A stretch of 64,000 nt of DNA from Helicobacter kayseriensis (GCF_021300655.1 NZ_JAJTNB010000002.1:62001-126000); one strand, 5' to 3'; counted from the stretch's first letter, positions 43,518 through 53,560 are shown. Numbers and translations are program-made. Notes: a model not told the origin generated them from the sequence alone.

Positions 43518-44254
43518 TAATCTTCTTCTTTTTCTGCAGGAGGGGCAGGGTTGATGATCTTTGCAATTAAAATAGATATTCCATAAAGTCCAATAAGGGG
43601 AATAGCCATAAAAAATTGAGAGAGCACATCAGGGGGTGTAATAATGGCTGCGATGATGAAAATAATCACAATAGCATATTTAAAAAATCCCTTAAGGGTT
43701 TCATCTGTGATTAAGCCAACTTTTGCCAAAAAATAGCTCAAAACAGGTAGTTCAAAAGCGATTCCAAAACCAAGAATTAGCCGTGTGAAGAATGTGACAT
43801 AGTTTTCAACGCTAATATTGGCGCTAAAAAATTCATTTCCAAACAATAAGACATATTTAATCACATAAGGAAAAACAATAAAGTATGCAAAGCTTGCACC
43901 AATGGCAAACATCAAAGTTGCAAAAAACACAAAAGGAATAATGATCATTTTTTCATGTTTATAAAGACCGGGTGCGATAAAGAGCCATATTTGCCAGAAA
44001 ATTACAGGCATTGAAATAGCAAGAGAGGCAAAAAAGCTAACTTTCATTGCTGTGAAAACACCTTCTGCTGGAGAGAGTTGGACAAGCTCTCCTCTGACAT
44101 CATTCTGAAAAGCTTGTGTGAGGGGAAGCTTAATCCACTCAAAAATATGATCCCAAAAAGAAAAGCAAACTAAAAATACAACAATCAATGTAAGGCACGA
44201 AATAATCAAGCGTTTGCGCAAATCTTGGATGTGAGGCTTTAAATCTTCAAACAT
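43517..44254 (-). CDS. tatC: Twin-arginine translocase subunit TatC
   Basis: A 245-residue, six-TM receptor core of the Tat translocase. The N-terminal HIQDLRKRLIISCLTLIV and the first periplasmic loop ending in SPAEGVFTAMKVSFFAS are diagnostic, and the conserved Pro/Glu region FGIAFELPVLSYFLAK lies near 165-180. It exports folded, often cofactor-containing proteins such as hydrogenases. Directly follows tatB (1 bp). tatA is not in this window. Confidence 0.95.
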   Translation of the reverse strand: MFEDLKPHIQDLRKRLIISCLTLIVVFLVCFSFWDHIFEWIKLPLTQAFQNDVRGELVQLSPAEGVFTAMKVSFFASLAISMPVIFWQIWLFIAPGLYKHEKMIIIPFVFFATLMFAIGASFAYFIVFPYVIKYVLLFGNEFFSANISVENYVTFFTRLILGFGIAFELPVLSYFLAKVGLITDETLKGFFKYAIVIIFIIAAIITPPDVLSQFFMAIPLIGLYGISILIAKIINPAPPAEKEED

Positions 44255-44677
44255 TTATGAATCCTTACTTTTGTAGGAAATTTCTTGTATTTGATCAGTG
44301 GGCTTGATTTCTAGATTGTTGGAGTGTTGGCTTTGCTCTTGAGCTTTGTTTTCTAAGCTTTGAGCATTAAGTGCATCTTGAAGCTCTTGTGAAGGTTTTG
44401 GCTTCTCATCAAGAATTGAATGAAAAGAATCAAATGTATCTTTATTAAGCGTTTCTAAGCCTTGGGTAAGAGAGCTTTTGTATTCAAGTGCTTCTTTTTT
44501 GAGTTCTTCAAGATGGAGTTCTTTATCAAGATTGCTTTTTGCATCATCAAGAGTCTTTTTTACAGCTTTGAAAAATTTCGCAAGATCTATCATGGCCTGA
44601 GGAAGTTTGTCGGGACCCAAAAAGATGATTGCAATAACAATGATTGCAAAAATCTCAAAAAAACCCATTCCAAACAT
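44255..44677 (-). CDS. tatB: Twin-arginine translocase subunit TatB
   Basis: A 140-residue protein with one short N-terminal TM carrying the TatB signature MGFFEIFAIIVIAIIFLGPDKLPQ (here split by Gly-Pro hinge LGPDKLP), an amphipathic helix (AMIDLAKFFKAVKKTLDDAK) and an acidic/glutamine-rich tail. It pairs with TatC to bind twin-arginine signal peptides. First gene of its operon; the divergent gap to serS contains a short palindrome. Confidence 0.92.
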   Translation of the reverse strand: MFGMGFFEIFAIIVIAIIFLGPDKLPQAMIDLAKFFKAVKKTLDDAKSNLDKELHLEELKKEALEYKSSLTQGLETLNKDTFDSFHSILDEKPKPSQELQDALNAQSLENKAQEQSQHSNNLEIKPTDQIQEISYKSKDS

Positions 44678-44732
44678 TGCTTCATCCTTGCTTAAAATAT
44701 AAAAATGGCGATGATTTATCCCTCTTTTAAAT

Positions 44733-44745
44733 GTGTATTTTACAC
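44733..44745. promoter_or_regulatory. 13-bp palindrome in the tatB/serS divergent region
   Basis: GTGTA-TTT-TACAC. On the minus strand it includes TAAAAT (44742-44737), which could serve as -10 for tatB. It is flanked by two copies of CTTAAAATATAAAAA (44692-44706 and 44746-44760 region). It might be an operator; no known regulator site is matched. Confidence 0.3.
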
Positions 44746-44844
44746 TTAAAATATAAAAACTTTTATCGTGTTTGTGGAATAAAAATAGCTTGATAAGTTA
44801 ATATTCTAAGAAGAGTTAAAAATAGAGATTCGGAGGGTTTTGCT

Positions 44845-46122
44845 ATGATTGATACAAGATTGCTTTTGAATAATTTTGATGAAGTTGCCAAAAAGCTTGA
44901 AATTAAAAAGATAGATTTATCCACGCTTGATCAATTAAAGCATTGTGCTTTGGAATACAAAAAAAGTAAGCAAGATTTGGAGGAATTGCAAGCTAAGCAA
45001 AATGCAGATTCTAAGCGTTTTGGAGAATGGATGAGGGAGGGGAAAGCAATAGATGAGCTCAAAAAGAGCCTTGAAGAAAATAAAAAGAAGATTCAAGAAT
45101 TGCTTGGCAAGGTGGCGCAATATGAGGAGAATCTAACCAAGCTTTTGCATGCTATTCCCAATATTCCCGATGAAAGGACGCCAAAAGGAGAGGATGAAAA
45201 AGATAATGTTGAGCTCAAAAGAATCTTGGAGCCAAAAACATTTGATTTTCCTCCAAAAGAGCACTGGGAGTTGGGACAAAAGAATGGATGGATTGATTTT
45301 GAGGGGGGAGTTAGACTGGCAAAAAGTCGCTTTAGTGTTCTAAGGGGTGAGGGGGCAAGACTCAATCGTGCTTTGATTAATTTTATGCTTGATTACAACG
45401 AAAAAAGAGGCTTTGAGGTTGTTTCAACTCCTGTGATTGCAAATGCGAAATGCTTGTTTGGAACAGGGCAATTGCCAAAGTTTGAAGAAGATATGTTTAA
45501 AATTTCTGGAAAAACAGAAGAAAGTGATGGGAGTGAATGTAGAAGCGAGCTTTATTTGATTTCAACTTCTGAGATTACTTTGACCAATCTTTACAATGAC
45601 ACAATTATTCCCCTAGAGGCCCTTCCAATTAAGATGACTGCACATACGCCTTGTTTTAGAAAAGAAGCTGGAAGTGCAGGAAGAGATACAAGAGGGATGA
45701 TTCGTCAGCATCAATTTGATAAGGTTGAGCTTGTGGCTATCACCCATCCTAGCCAAAGCGATGCGATGCAGGAATATATGCTTGAAACAGCATCAGGAAT
45801 CCTCCGTGAGCTTGGGCTTCCTCATCGAATGATTCAGCTTTGTGGCGGGGATCTTGGTTTTAGCGCAAGCAATACGGTTGATCTTGAGGTGTGGCTGCCT
45901 GGACAAAATACATATCGTGAAATTAGTTCTGTTTCAAATACACGAGATTTTCAAGCAAGGCGAGCTAAGATTCGTTTCAAAGAGGGGGGAAAGAATTCTC
46001 TTGTGCATACTCTGAATGGCTCATCTTTGGCAGTTGGTCGCACTCTTGTGGCGATTATAGAAAACTATCAAAATCAAGATGGAAGCATTGATATTCCTAG
46101 TGCTTTAAGAAGGTATTTATAG
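44845..46122 (+). CDS. serS: Seryl-tRNA synthetase
   Basis: A 425-residue class II synthetase. The N-terminal long coiled-coil arm spans about 28-105. Class II motifs are [11 protein letters not shown] (motif 1 area), [20 protein letters not shown] (motif 2) and [18 protein letters not shown] (motif 3). Good ribosome binding site (CGGAGG). First gene of a plus-strand run to the comF-like gene, in the same order as I recall for H. pylori and partly for C. jejuni. Confidence 0.96.
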   Translation: MIDTRLLLNNFDEVAKKLEIKKIDLSTLDQLKHCALEYKKSKQDLEELQAKQNADSKRFGEWMREGKAIDELKKSLEENKKKIQELLGKVAQYEENLTKLLHAIPNIPDERTPKGEDEKDNVELKRILEPKTFDFPPKEHWELGQKNGWIDFEGGVRLAKSRFSVLRGEGARLNRALINFMLDYNEKRGFEVVSTPVIANAKCLFGTGQLPKFEEDMFKISGKTEESDGSECRSELYLISTSEITLTNLYNDTIIPLEALPIKMTAHTPCFRKEAGSAGRDTRGMIRQHQFDKVELVAITHPSQSDAMQEYMLETASGILRELGLPHRMIQLCGGDLGFSASNTVDLEVWLPGQNTYREISSVSNTRDFQARRAKIRFKEGGKNSLVHTLNGSSLAVGRTLVAIIENYQNQDGSIDIPSALRRYL

Positions 46123-46123
46123 A

Positions 46124-48487
46124 ATGCAAGATAAAAAGCCCCTGCATTCTAAAATACAGACGCGATTGAGGCTGATACTTACATCGTTAAAAAAAATGGT
46201 TTTCATTCGTGAAAATAAAACATTTGTTTATTCTGTTCTTGTTTTGATTGGGGCTTTGCTGATTGCGTTAGTGGTATTTTTTATCTTTAAAGTATTTAAT
46301 CAAAAGGAGGTGGAAAATCTAGATTCGCAAAAAGAGGTTTTTGCTCCACAAACCCAAATATCTACAAACCAATCATCTTTGCAAGAAGGGCCCATTACTT
46401 CTGCAAAAGATTTTTATACAAAGCCCAAGGGGGAGCTTTCGGAATTGATTCAAAAGGCCAATATTTTATATGATAATGGACGCGTGGATGAAGCACTTGA
46501 GATTTTTAAAAATATCTCACTTTACTCTCAATCTTTGGCAAATTACAATTTGGGTGTTATCTATACAGGAGAAAAGGATTTTGCTCTTGCAAAGAAAAAA
46601 TTTGAAGATGCGATTGAGGGAGGAGATGATGTTGCGCTAAGCTCAATAAATGCTGCTTATAGTGCTCTAAGAATGAAAGATGAAAAATCATTTGCGCATT
46701 TTCTTAAGCTAGCAGAGCAAACTTTATCTGATTCGGCAAGAGCTCCTTTTTATTCGTATTTATACGGCCTTGTTTCTTTTTATAAAAACCAATATTTCGA
46801 ATCTCTTTCCCCTTTGCTTAATCCCAATTCTTCCAACTATCAAATTCAAAATAATGCTTTGGCTTCAGAGATGTTTTTGGTTTTGGGAGATGATTATAAT
46901 GCATTGCAATATCTCAAAAAAGATCACTCAAATCAAAATATGTTGGCCTTGGGAATGTTGTATGCGCGCAATGGAGATTATAAGAGCGCTAGAGATAAAA
47001 TCCAAGAATATCTTTTGCATTATCCTGACAACCAAGAAGCAATCAGTGCTTTAGAGCTTGTTGAGCTTAAGTTGGGAAATTTTTCAGAGAGTGCAAATCT
47101 TTTGATGAGTCTAAAAAATCAAAAGCCTTTTTTTAAGATTCGGGTTGAACTTGATCCTTATTTGTTTGATATCCAAGAAGCGCAAAAGCGTTTTTGGGAT
47201 ACAAAATTTGAATCACGCCAATCATTACAATACAAAATTTTGTTTTATTATGCGCCCTATAGGGTATTTGATGCACAACAGGTTTTTCAATTTTTGTCTG
47301 AGGGTGGATTTGAGTGGAGTGTAGGGAATATTGATGAGGCAAGTGATTCTTATACAAGGGGAGAGGTTTTTTCGCGTATCAATCGTGATATTGCCCAAGG
47401 GCTTAAGGAAGTGTATTCTGGGGATTTGAGAAAGGCATTGCAGATTTTCTTAAAAAAAGTCAAAACCCATGCTCAGCATCCTGTGCTTTATTACAATATC
47501 GGTCTTGTTTATGCGCAATTGGGGGATTTTGAAAATGCTCATTTGTATTTTTCTAAGGCATATTATTTGGACAATGCAGACTTGATGGCAGGAATTTTTG
47601 CCATTATGACGGGGAAAATAACATATCAAAATGTCTCAAAAATGACTGAAATGCTAGGGGGAGATTTTTTGAGGGTTGATTTTAAGGATGAAGATCAAAG
47701 AATGTTCTTGCATGAACTTTTTTCTTATGCAAAAGGCAAGATGAGTGAAGCTTTTGATTTTGTCAATCAGTTTAAAAACCCCAAACCTATTCATTTTGCA
47801 CTCCAAGCAATCTATGCTATGGGGCAAGGTGATCAAGAAAAGATAAGCCAATACTTCACACTTCTTAAGCAAAAACTTCCCAAAGATTTGACGACAGATA
47901 TGATGTATCAAGTTGCTCGAAATTACAAGGGAAATCTCAAAGATATTTCTCTTGAATTTTCTGGTTTTTTTAGAAAAGGAAGTTTTGCAGATATGCATTC
48001 CCTCTATTATGGAGGAAGTTTGACGCGTGAGCTTTATATTTATCTAGCTTTTGTGACAGGGAATCTTTCTTTTGTGATTACGCATTTGCAAGACAAACTT
48101 ACAACACAAGAGGAATCTCCTGTGGGGATTATGCAAGCATTAGGGTTGGCTTATATTTATAACCAAGAGTTTGAAAAAGCGTTTGTGCTTTATAATGATT
48201 TGATTGATGGATTAAAGCAAACAGACCCAGCAACAAAGTTTATGGGGGCGGTTGCAGCGATTGGTTCTGGGCATCACAATAATGCTGTTGCACTTTTGCA
48301 GATTTCAAAGATTGATTCAAGTGCGACTTTGGAGAGTCGTTATGCATTGGCCCTTCTCTATCAGCAAGAAGGGAATATCAAAAGTGCTATTTCTTTGTTT
48401 CAGGGCATTGCAAAAAAGGGATTTGTCTCAGAATTTTTTGATTTTAAGATTGATACAAGTGAGATTTTAGAAAAGGCACAGCAGTGA
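46124..48487 (+). CDS. pflB: Flagellar motor disk/spoke protein PflB-like TPR protein
   Basis: 787 residues: an N-terminal cytoplasmic stub, a TM helix at about 37-57 (VYSVLVLIGALLIALVVFFI), then a long periplasmic stretch of TPR-like helical hairpins (for example ANILYDNGRVDEALEIFKNI, PVLYYNIGLVYAQLGDFENA). PflA and PflB form the periplasmic spoke-rim structure around the high-torque flagellar motor in Campylobacterota. The assignment rests on architecture, length and position after serS, where C. jejuni has pflB (recalled). It starts one base after the serS stop and overlaps uvrD (GTGA). Confidence 0.72.
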   Translation: MQDKKPLHSKIQTRLRLILTSLKKMVFIRENKTFVYSVLVLIGALLIALVVFFIFKVFNQKEVENLDSQKEVFAPQTQISTNQSSLQEGPITSAKDFYTKPKGELSELIQKANILYDNGRVDEALEIFKNISLYSQSLANYNLGVIYTGEKDFALAKKKFEDAIEGGDDVALSSINAAYSALRMKDEKSFAHFLKLAEQTLSDSARAPFYSYLYGLVSFYKNQYFESLSPLLNPNSSNYQIQNNALASEMFLVLGDDYNALQYLKKDHSNQNMLALGMLYARNGDYKSARDKIQEYLLHYPDNQEAISALELVELKLGNFSESANLLMSLKNQKPFFKIRVELDPYLFDIQEAQKRFWDTKFESRQSLQYKILFYYAPYRVFDAQQVFQFLSEGGFEWSVGNIDEASDSYTRGEVFSRINRDIAQGLKEVYSGDLRKALQIFLKKVKTHAQHPVLYYNIGLVYAQLGDFENAHLYFSKAYYLDNADLMAGIFAIMTGKITYQNVSKMTEMLGGDFLRVDFKDEDQRMFLHELFSYAKGKMSEAFDFVNQFKNPKPIHFALQAIYAMGQGDQEKISQYFTLLKQKLPKDLTTDMMYQVARNYKGNLKDISLEFSGFFRKGSFADMHSLYYGGSLTRELYIYLAFVTGNLSFVITHLQDKLTTQEESPVGIMQALGLAYIYNQEFEKAFVLYNDLIDGLKQTDPATKFMGAVAAIGSGHHNNAVALLQISKIDSSATLESRYALALLYQQEGNIKSAISLFQGIAKKGFVSEFFDFKIDTSEILEKAQQ

Positions 48488-50493
48488 GATTGGAAGATCT
48501 AAATCCTGAGCAAAGACAGGCTGTTGAGCATATTGATGGCCCACTCTTACTTTTAGCGGGTGCTGGGAGTGGAAAAACCAAGACTTTAACGACGCGTCTT
48601 GCTTATTTGATCAAAGAAATTGGAATCCCTGCAAGCTCTATTTTGTGTTTGACTTTTACAAACAAGGCCAGTCAAGAGATGCGCGAAAGGGCGTTGAGGC
48701 TGATAGGAGGTGATCAAATATCCTATCCGCTTTTATGCACTTTTCATAAATTTGGCTTAATGTTTTTGAAAAAATTTATTTCTCTTCTTGATCGTCCTTC
48801 TTCGTTTGTTTTGCTTGATAGAGATGATGTCAAAAAGATTATCCAATCCTTTAAATCCCCTTTTTCTCCCTCTGTGGTGATCAGCTATATTTCTTATTAT
48901 AAAAATCAGATTCTCTCCCCACAAGAAGTTTTCAAACAAGCAAAATCTGAAGAAAGTAAGCTTATGGCTGAGCTTTATGATCAATATCAGACTTATTTAA
49001 ATGAATATCATTTGCTGGATTTTGATGATTTGCTCTATTTGTCTTATTTGATATTGGAGAAAAATCCCTCTTTGGCTCAAGAGATGAGTAAGCAGTATCA
49101 ATACATTATGGTAGATGAGTATCAGGATACAAATTTTTTGCAATATAAACTTCTAAGACTTTTAACTTGTGCACATCAGAATCTTTGTGTTGTGGGAGAT
49201 GAGGATCAGAGCATTTATGGATGGAGGGGGGCAGATATTCGCAATATTTTGGAATTTGAGAAAGATTTCAAAGAGGCAACTGTGATTAAGCTTGAAAAAA
49301 ATTATCGCTCTACTCCACAGATCTTGCAATTTGCCAATCAGCTCATCTCTTGCAATACTCAGCGTCTTGGAAAAACATTGTTTGCAACAAAAGAAGATGG
49401 GGAGGAAGTGCAGATTTTTTCTTTTTTGAGTGAAAGAGAAGAAATGTCCTTTGTTGCTTGCGAGATAGAAAGTCTTTTACAAAGTGGAATTAGGCCTGAA
49501 GAAATTGCGATTTTGTATCGAGTCAATGCGCTAAGTCGTAATGTTGAAGAGGGGCTAAATCGAGCCAAGATTCCTTACAAGCTTATTGGTTCTGTGCATT
49601 TTTATGAGAGGGCAGAGGTTAAGGATGCATTAAGTTATTTGCGTTTGATGGTCAATATTTGTGATGATTTTTCGCTTTTGAGAGTGATTAATAAACCCAA
49701 AAGAGGACTTGGAAAGGTCTCACAAGACAAGCTTCAAGAAGGTGCAAAGGGCACAAGCATTTATCAATATTTTCAAACCCATCCTCATCAGCTTGCACCA
49801 AAGACTTATGAGGTTTTAAAAGATTTTTTTGCTTTGATTGCGGAGATGAAGCAAGCCTTGCGTGTTTCAATGGATGCATTTAAGCATTTGTTTGAGAAAA
49901 AAATCCCCTTGCTTGATGAGTATGCAGAATATGAAAGAGATGATCGTAAAGCAAACCTTGATGAACTTTTTGGATATTTGAGAGAGTTTATGGAAGAAAA
50001 TCCAAATCAATCCCTAGAAGATTTTCTGAATGATTTGAGCTTATCTTCAGAATCTGATAAAGAAGTGGGAAGTAAGATTTCTTGTATGAGTATGCATTCT
50101 AGCAAGGGCTTGGAATTTGATTATGTTTTTGTGATTGGGTGTGAGGATGGAGTTTTCCCACTTATTAAAGATGAAGGGAATCTAGAAGAAGAGAGAAGGC
50201 TAGGATATGTGGCTTTTACACGAGCCAAAAAAAGATTGTGTTTGAGCCATGTCTCATCTAGATCTCAAAGGGGCAAACGCACCATGATGACTCCATCAAG
50301 ATTCTTACATGAGGGACAAAGTGGCATATCAGAGAAGAGGGAAATACAAAAAAACTCTTTAGTTAGGCATAAGGTTTTTGGGATTGGAAGGGTTCAAGAG
50401 GTCAATGGAAGGGGGAAGGAAGCAAAAGCTAGAGTCAATTTTGGAGGAAATGAACGTGTGATTTTGTTGAGCTTTTTGGAGTTTGTGCAGTGA
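48484..50493 (+). CDS. uvrD: ATP-dependent DNA helicase (UvrD/PcrA/Rep family)
   Basis: A 669-residue superfamily 1A helicase. Q motif LNPEQRQAVEH, Walker A LLAGAGSGKTKTLTTRL, motif Ia CLTFTNKASQEM, Walker B VDEYQDTN, motif III VVGDEDQSIYGWRGAD, motif IV EKNYRST, motif V SMHSSKGLEFDYVFV and motif VI EERRLGYVAFTRAKKRL are all present. It unwinds DNA in repair and replication restart. GTG start overlapping pflB stop; the C-terminal Tudor-like segment LVRHKVFGIGRVQEV is also retained. Confidence 0.95.
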   Translation: MRLEDLNPEQRQAVEHIDGPLLLLAGAGSGKTKTLTTRLAYLIKEIGIPASSILCLTFTNKASQEMRERALRLIGGDQISYPLLCTFHKFGLMFLKKFISLLDRPSSFVLLDRDDVKKIIQSFKSPFSPSVVISYISYYKNQILSPQEVFKQAKSEESKLMAELYDQYQTYLNEYHLLDFDDLLYLSYLILEKNPSLAQEMSKQYQYIMVDEYQDTNFLQYKLLRLLTCAHQNLCVVGDEDQSIYGWRGADIRNILEFEKDFKEATVIKLEKNYRSTPQILQFANQLISCNTQRLGKTLFATKEDGEEVQIFSFLSEREEMSFVACEIESLLQSGIRPEEIAILYRVNALSRNVEEGLNRAKIPYKLIGSVHFYERAEVKDALSYLRLMVNICDDFSLLRVINKPKRGLGKVSQDKLQEGAKGTSIYQYFQTHPHQLAPKTYEVLKDFFALIAEMKQALRVSMDAFKHLFEKKIPLLDEYAEYERDDRKANLDELFGYLREFMEENPNQSLEDFLNDLSLSSESDKEVGSKISCMSMHSSKGLEFDYVFVIGCEDGVFPLIKDEGNLEEERRLGYVAFTRAKKRLCLSHVSSRSQRGKRTMMTPSRFLHEGQSGISEKREIQKNSLVRHKVFGIGRVQEVNGRGKEAKARVNFGGNERVILLSFLEFVQ

Positions 50494-51368
50494 TAAGAGC
50501 TATTGTGCTTGGAATGCTTTGTGTGATGTTGGGGGCCAAGGAATTAAAAGAGCATTATTGGGTGATGGAAGATAAGGTCCTTTCAACGCTTTTATTTCCC
50601 CAATCTCCCTCATTTGTGATCGCTTCTTTTGGAGAGCAATTTGAGATAAAGATCCCTGTCTCTGAGCTTTCAAAGCTTTTTGAATCTAGAGGATTTGCTT
50701 TGGGTGAGCAAAAACTCAAAGAGGTGAAGTTTTCTTATCGCTTGCCTTGGGATGATTCAAAGATCAAAGATCAAATACGCTCCACTTTTGAAACACTTTA
50801 TGCTTCTTGCAAGCCTCAAGTCAAAGAGATTTGGCTTAAGCCATTGGGAAATATAAAGGGGAAGAATATTTCTTTGCTTGGTGTGGAGCTAGATGAAAAG
50901 GCATTCAAAAAAAATCGTTTTGTTGTAATGGTAGAGGTGCAAGAGGATGGAAAGCGTTCTTTGAAGCCTTTTTATTGTGAGATTGTGGCAAGTTTAGAGG
51001 CTTATGTCGCTTTTCAGGATCTAAGAGCTGGAGAGGATTTGAGCTTGGGAAATGTCGCGCTTCAAAGAATCCCATTTTCTTCTTTTGTATCTCGTATTGC
51101 TACTAAAGAAGAGATTCTCTCTTCTTCTCTTCGGAGTTTTGTTTCCAAAGATCAAGTGTTGTTGAGCTCAAAGCTTAAGCCTAAAGTTTTGGTTAGGCGT
51201 GGAGATTGGATTGATGTGAAATATCAAGAGAAGGGGGTGGTGATTGAGGGTAGGCTAGAGGCAATGCAAAATGGGGCGATGAATGATGAGATCATGGCTA
51301 GAAATCCTGAGAGCAAAAAGCAGATTAAAATCAAAATTATTGGAGAGAGAAAGGCGATCATTCGATGA
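50490..51368 (+). CDS. flgA: Flagellar P-ring assembly chaperone FlgA
   Basis: A 292-residue exported protein. The N-terminal signal (AIVLGMLCVMLGAKE) is followed by a family-specific region and a C-terminal SAF/ChapFlgA domain: VAFQDLRAGEDLSLGNVALQ, VSKDQVLLSSKLKPKVLVRR, GDWIDVKYQEKGVVIEGR and the closing DEIMARNPESKKQIKIKIIG. FlgA helps polymerise FlgI into the P ring in the periplasm. GTG start overlapping the uvrD stop (GTGA); it also overlaps ubiX. Flagellar genes scattered in housekeeping operons are typical of this lineage. Confidence 0.85.
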   Translation: MIRAIVLGMLCVMLGAKELKEHYWVMEDKVLSTLLFPQSPSFVIASFGEQFEIKIPVSELSKLFESRGFALGEQKLKEVKFSYRLPWDDSKIKDQIRSTFETLYASCKPQVKEIWLKPLGNIKGKNISLLGVELDEKAFKKNRFVVMVEVQEDGKRSLKPFYCEIVASLEAYVAFQDLRAGEDLSLGNVALQRIPFSSFVSRIATKEEILSSSLRSFVSKDQVLLSSKLKPKVLVRRGDWIDVKYQEKGVVIEGRLEAMQNGAMNDEIMARNPESKKQIKIKIIGERKAIIR

Positions 51369-51928
51369 AAAAGGTAGTTGTAGGAATAGGGGGGGCAAGC
51401 GGGATAAGACTGGGTTTGCGTTTGATTGAAGAGATGCAAAAAAGCACAAAGTGTCATATTGTCCTTTCAGAATCCGCTCAGCTTGTATGGAAAAAAGAGA
51501 CTTGCAAGAATCTTTTGGAGGAGATTGAGGCGCGCGGAGGGATTTTGTATGAGGAGAGGGAAATTTGGGCAGATATTGCTTCAGGTAGCTTTGGTGCGGA
51601 TATGATGGCAATCGTCCCAACAAGTATGAATTTACTTGCAAAGATTGCTTGTGGGATTGGAGATGAGCTTATTTCACGCTGTGCAAGTGTGATGATCAAA
51701 GAAAAAAAGACATTGCTTCTAGCCCCAAGAGAAATGCCTTTTTCAAGTATTGCTTTGGAGAATATGCTCAAGCTTTCCAATCTTGGTGTGATTATTGCTC
51801 CGCCTATCTTGGCTTATTATGCCAAGATAGAGACCTTGGAGGAGATGGAAAACTTTTTGATAGGGAAATGGCTAGATGTATTGGGGATTCGTAATGAGCT
51901 TTATCAAAGATGGGCAGGAGGAAAATGA
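51365..51928 (+). CDS. ubiX: Flavin prenyltransferase UbiX
   Basis: A 187-residue enzyme that attaches a dimethylallyl unit to FMN to make the prenyl-FMN cofactor of UbiD-type decarboxylases. The flavin-binding start VVVGIGGASGIRLGLRLIEE and the central DMMAIVPTSMNLLAKIACGI, with DELISRCASVMIKEKKTLLL and APREMPFS, are typical. In Campylobacterota it would serve menaquinone (futalosine pathway) or related decarboxylation. Both ends overlap neighbours (ATGA with flgA and with coaD). Confidence 0.93.
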   Translation: MKKVVVGIGGASGIRLGLRLIEEMQKSTKCHIVLSESAQLVWKKETCKNLLEEIEARGGILYEEREIWADIASGSFGADMMAIVPTSMNLLAKIACGIGDELISRCASVMIKEKKTLLLAPREMPFSSIALENMLKLSNLGVIIAPPILAYYAKIETLEEMENFLIGKWLDVLGIRNELYQRWAGGK

Positions 51929-52407
51929 GAGCGATTTATCCAGGGACATTTGATCCTTGCACAAATGGACATTATGATTTGTTGATTAGGAGTGCTGAGC
52001 TTTTTGATGAGGTGGTTGTTGCGATTGCAAAGAATGTTTCTAAGACTCCTTTATTGAGCTTGGAAGATCGATATGAGATTTTGAGACGTTGCACACAAGA
52101 ACATTCTAAGATTAGGATTGAGACTTTTGATTGTTTGCTAGTAGAGTTTGCACAGAGTTTGGGGGCAAAGGTCGTGATTAGAGGGCTTAGGGCTGTGAGT
52201 GATTTTGAATATGAATTGCAAATGGGATATGCCAATCAATCTTTGAATCCTCAAATTGAGATTCTCTATCTTATGCCTTCTCTCCAAAATGCATTTGTTA
52301 GCTCATCAATTGTGCGTAGCATCATTGAATATGGTGGGAAGATTTCGCATTTGGTTCCAAAAGAAGCCTGCCAATTTTTGCAAGAAAAGGGTTATAGATG
52401 TATCTAG
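51925..52407 (+). CDS. coaD: Phosphopantetheine adenylyltransferase
   Basis: A 160-residue nucleotidyltransferase that makes dephospho-CoA. Class motif YPGTFDPCTNGHYDLLIRSA (with the TxGH-type NGH) and the C-terminal VSSSIVRSI are present. ATG 51925 is chosen because AGGAGG sits just upstream and it forms ATGA with the ubiX stop; the ATG at 51910 would translate through that ribosome binding site. Its end overlaps the tmk start by 10 bases. Confidence 0.95.
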   Translation: MRAIYPGTFDPCTNGHYDLLIRSAELFDEVVVAIAKNVSKTPLLSLEDRYEILRRCTQEHSKIRIETFDCLLVEFAQSLGAKVVIRGLRAVSDFEYELQMGYANQSLNPQIEILYLMPSLQNAFVSSSIVRSIIEYGGKISHLVPKEACQFLQEKGYRCI

Positions 52408-52973
52408 CATTAGAGGGAATTGATACTGCAGGGAAGAGCACACAGATTGCGCTTTTGAGAGAGAAAATGCCTCAAGCAATTTTTACTTGTGAGCCTGGGG
52501 GGAGTGAGCTTGGAAAAAAGCTAAGAAAGATTTTGCTTGAAGAAGAAATGGAACTTGGCAAGGAGGCTGAGTGTCTTTTGTTTCTTGCTGATCGTGCTGA
52601 GCATATCCATCGTGTTATTTTGCCCAATCAAGATAGGTTGATTATCTCTGATCGCTCATTGATCTCTGGGATTGCATATGCAAAAGATTTGGATTTTCAA
52701 AAGCTTATTGAACTGAATTTATTTGCAGTGCAAAATATTTTGCCTAATTGTGTTGTGCTTTTGGAATTGACGCAAGAAGAATTAGAAAAAAGATTGAGCG
52801 TCAAACACCAAGATAGGATTGAGCAAAGGGGAGTGGAATTTTTGCTTGAGATTCAGCAAAAGATGGTTGAGGCTTGTCATCAGCTTAAAATCCCACTTCT
52901 AAAAATTGATGCCAAAGAAAGCATTGATTCTATTCATCAACACATTCTGAAGCATATCAAAATCTTTTCTTAG
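52398..52973 (+). CDS. tmk: Thymidylate kinase
   Basis: A 191-residue kinase phosphorylating dTMP. P-loop LEGIDTAGKSTQ (residues 4-15), then FTCEPGGSELGKKLR, the DR motif LFLADRAEH and ISDRSLISGIAYA. The lid segment KHQDRIEQRG replaces the basic LID of type I enzymes. The length is slightly short but normal for Campylobacterota. Confidence 0.94.
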   Translation: MYLALEGIDTAGKSTQIALLREKMPQAIFTCEPGGSELGKKLRKILLEEEMELGKEAECLLFLADRAEHIHRVILPNQDRLIISDRSLISGIAYAKDLDFQKLIELNLFAVQNILPNCVVLLELTQEELEKRLSVKHQDRIEQRGVEFLLEIQQKMVEACHQLKIPLLKIDAKESIDSIHQHILKHIKIFS

Positions 52974-52979
52974 GAGCTT

Positions 52980-53543
52980 ATGATGAAGTGCTTAATTTGT
53001 GGCACTTGGAATCTAGGCTCTTTAATATGCCAAGCTTGTTTTCCTTCTATTGTGATGGGAACTAGGATTGTTGAGGGGATGAGTGTGTATAGTTTTTATG
53101 CTTTTAGCGATGTGGAGCTTTTGATGCATTATAAATATACTTTGATCGGATCTAAAATATTTTCCTTGCTTGCAAGAAAGGCACGAGATCATCTGCCCTC
53201 TGAGATTGTGTTTCCAAAAGGTGTTGTAGGTGTGGGAATAGATGATTGTGTGAGCAAGGGTTATTCTCATACGGGTGTGTGTTTGCATGCATTTAGATCA
53301 TGTGGGATCATTCCTATTTATGGAGAGTTGAGGGCATCTCATCAAGTGAGCTATGCAGGAAAGGATTTGAAATATAGGGAAACACACCCAAAAGGCTTTC
53401 AAACTCATCTAAGAGAAAAAGATGTTGTGATTTTTGATGATGTGATTACAACCGGAACAAGCTTAAAAGAAGCAAAGAGAGTTTTGGAAAAAGAGAGGAA
53501 TCGTGTGCTTTGTGCATTTACACTTTGTGATGCAAAAAGATAA
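52980..53543 (+). CDS. ComF-like phosphoribosyltransferase
   Basis: A 187-residue protein with an N-terminal four-Cys zinc-type knuckle (CLICGTW ... CQACF) and a C-terminal PRTase domain whose PRPP loop is DVVIFDDVITTGTSLKEA. This is the ComF/GntX layout, in which the family is linked to DNA uptake, although several members have no proven role. It is the last gene of the serS operon, six bases after tmk. A terminator-like hairpin follows at 53561. Confidence 0.8.
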   Translation: MMKCLICGTWNLGSLICQACFPSIVMGTRIVEGMSVYSFYAFSDVELLMHYKYTLIGSKIFSLLARKARDHLPSEIVFPKGVVGVGIDDCVSKGYSHTGVCLHAFRSCGIIPIYGELRASHQVSYAGKDLKYRETHPKGFQTHLREKDVVIFDDVITTGTSLKEAKRVLEKERNRVLCAFTLCDAKR

Positions 53544-53560
53544 GAATCTGGACTTTCTAT

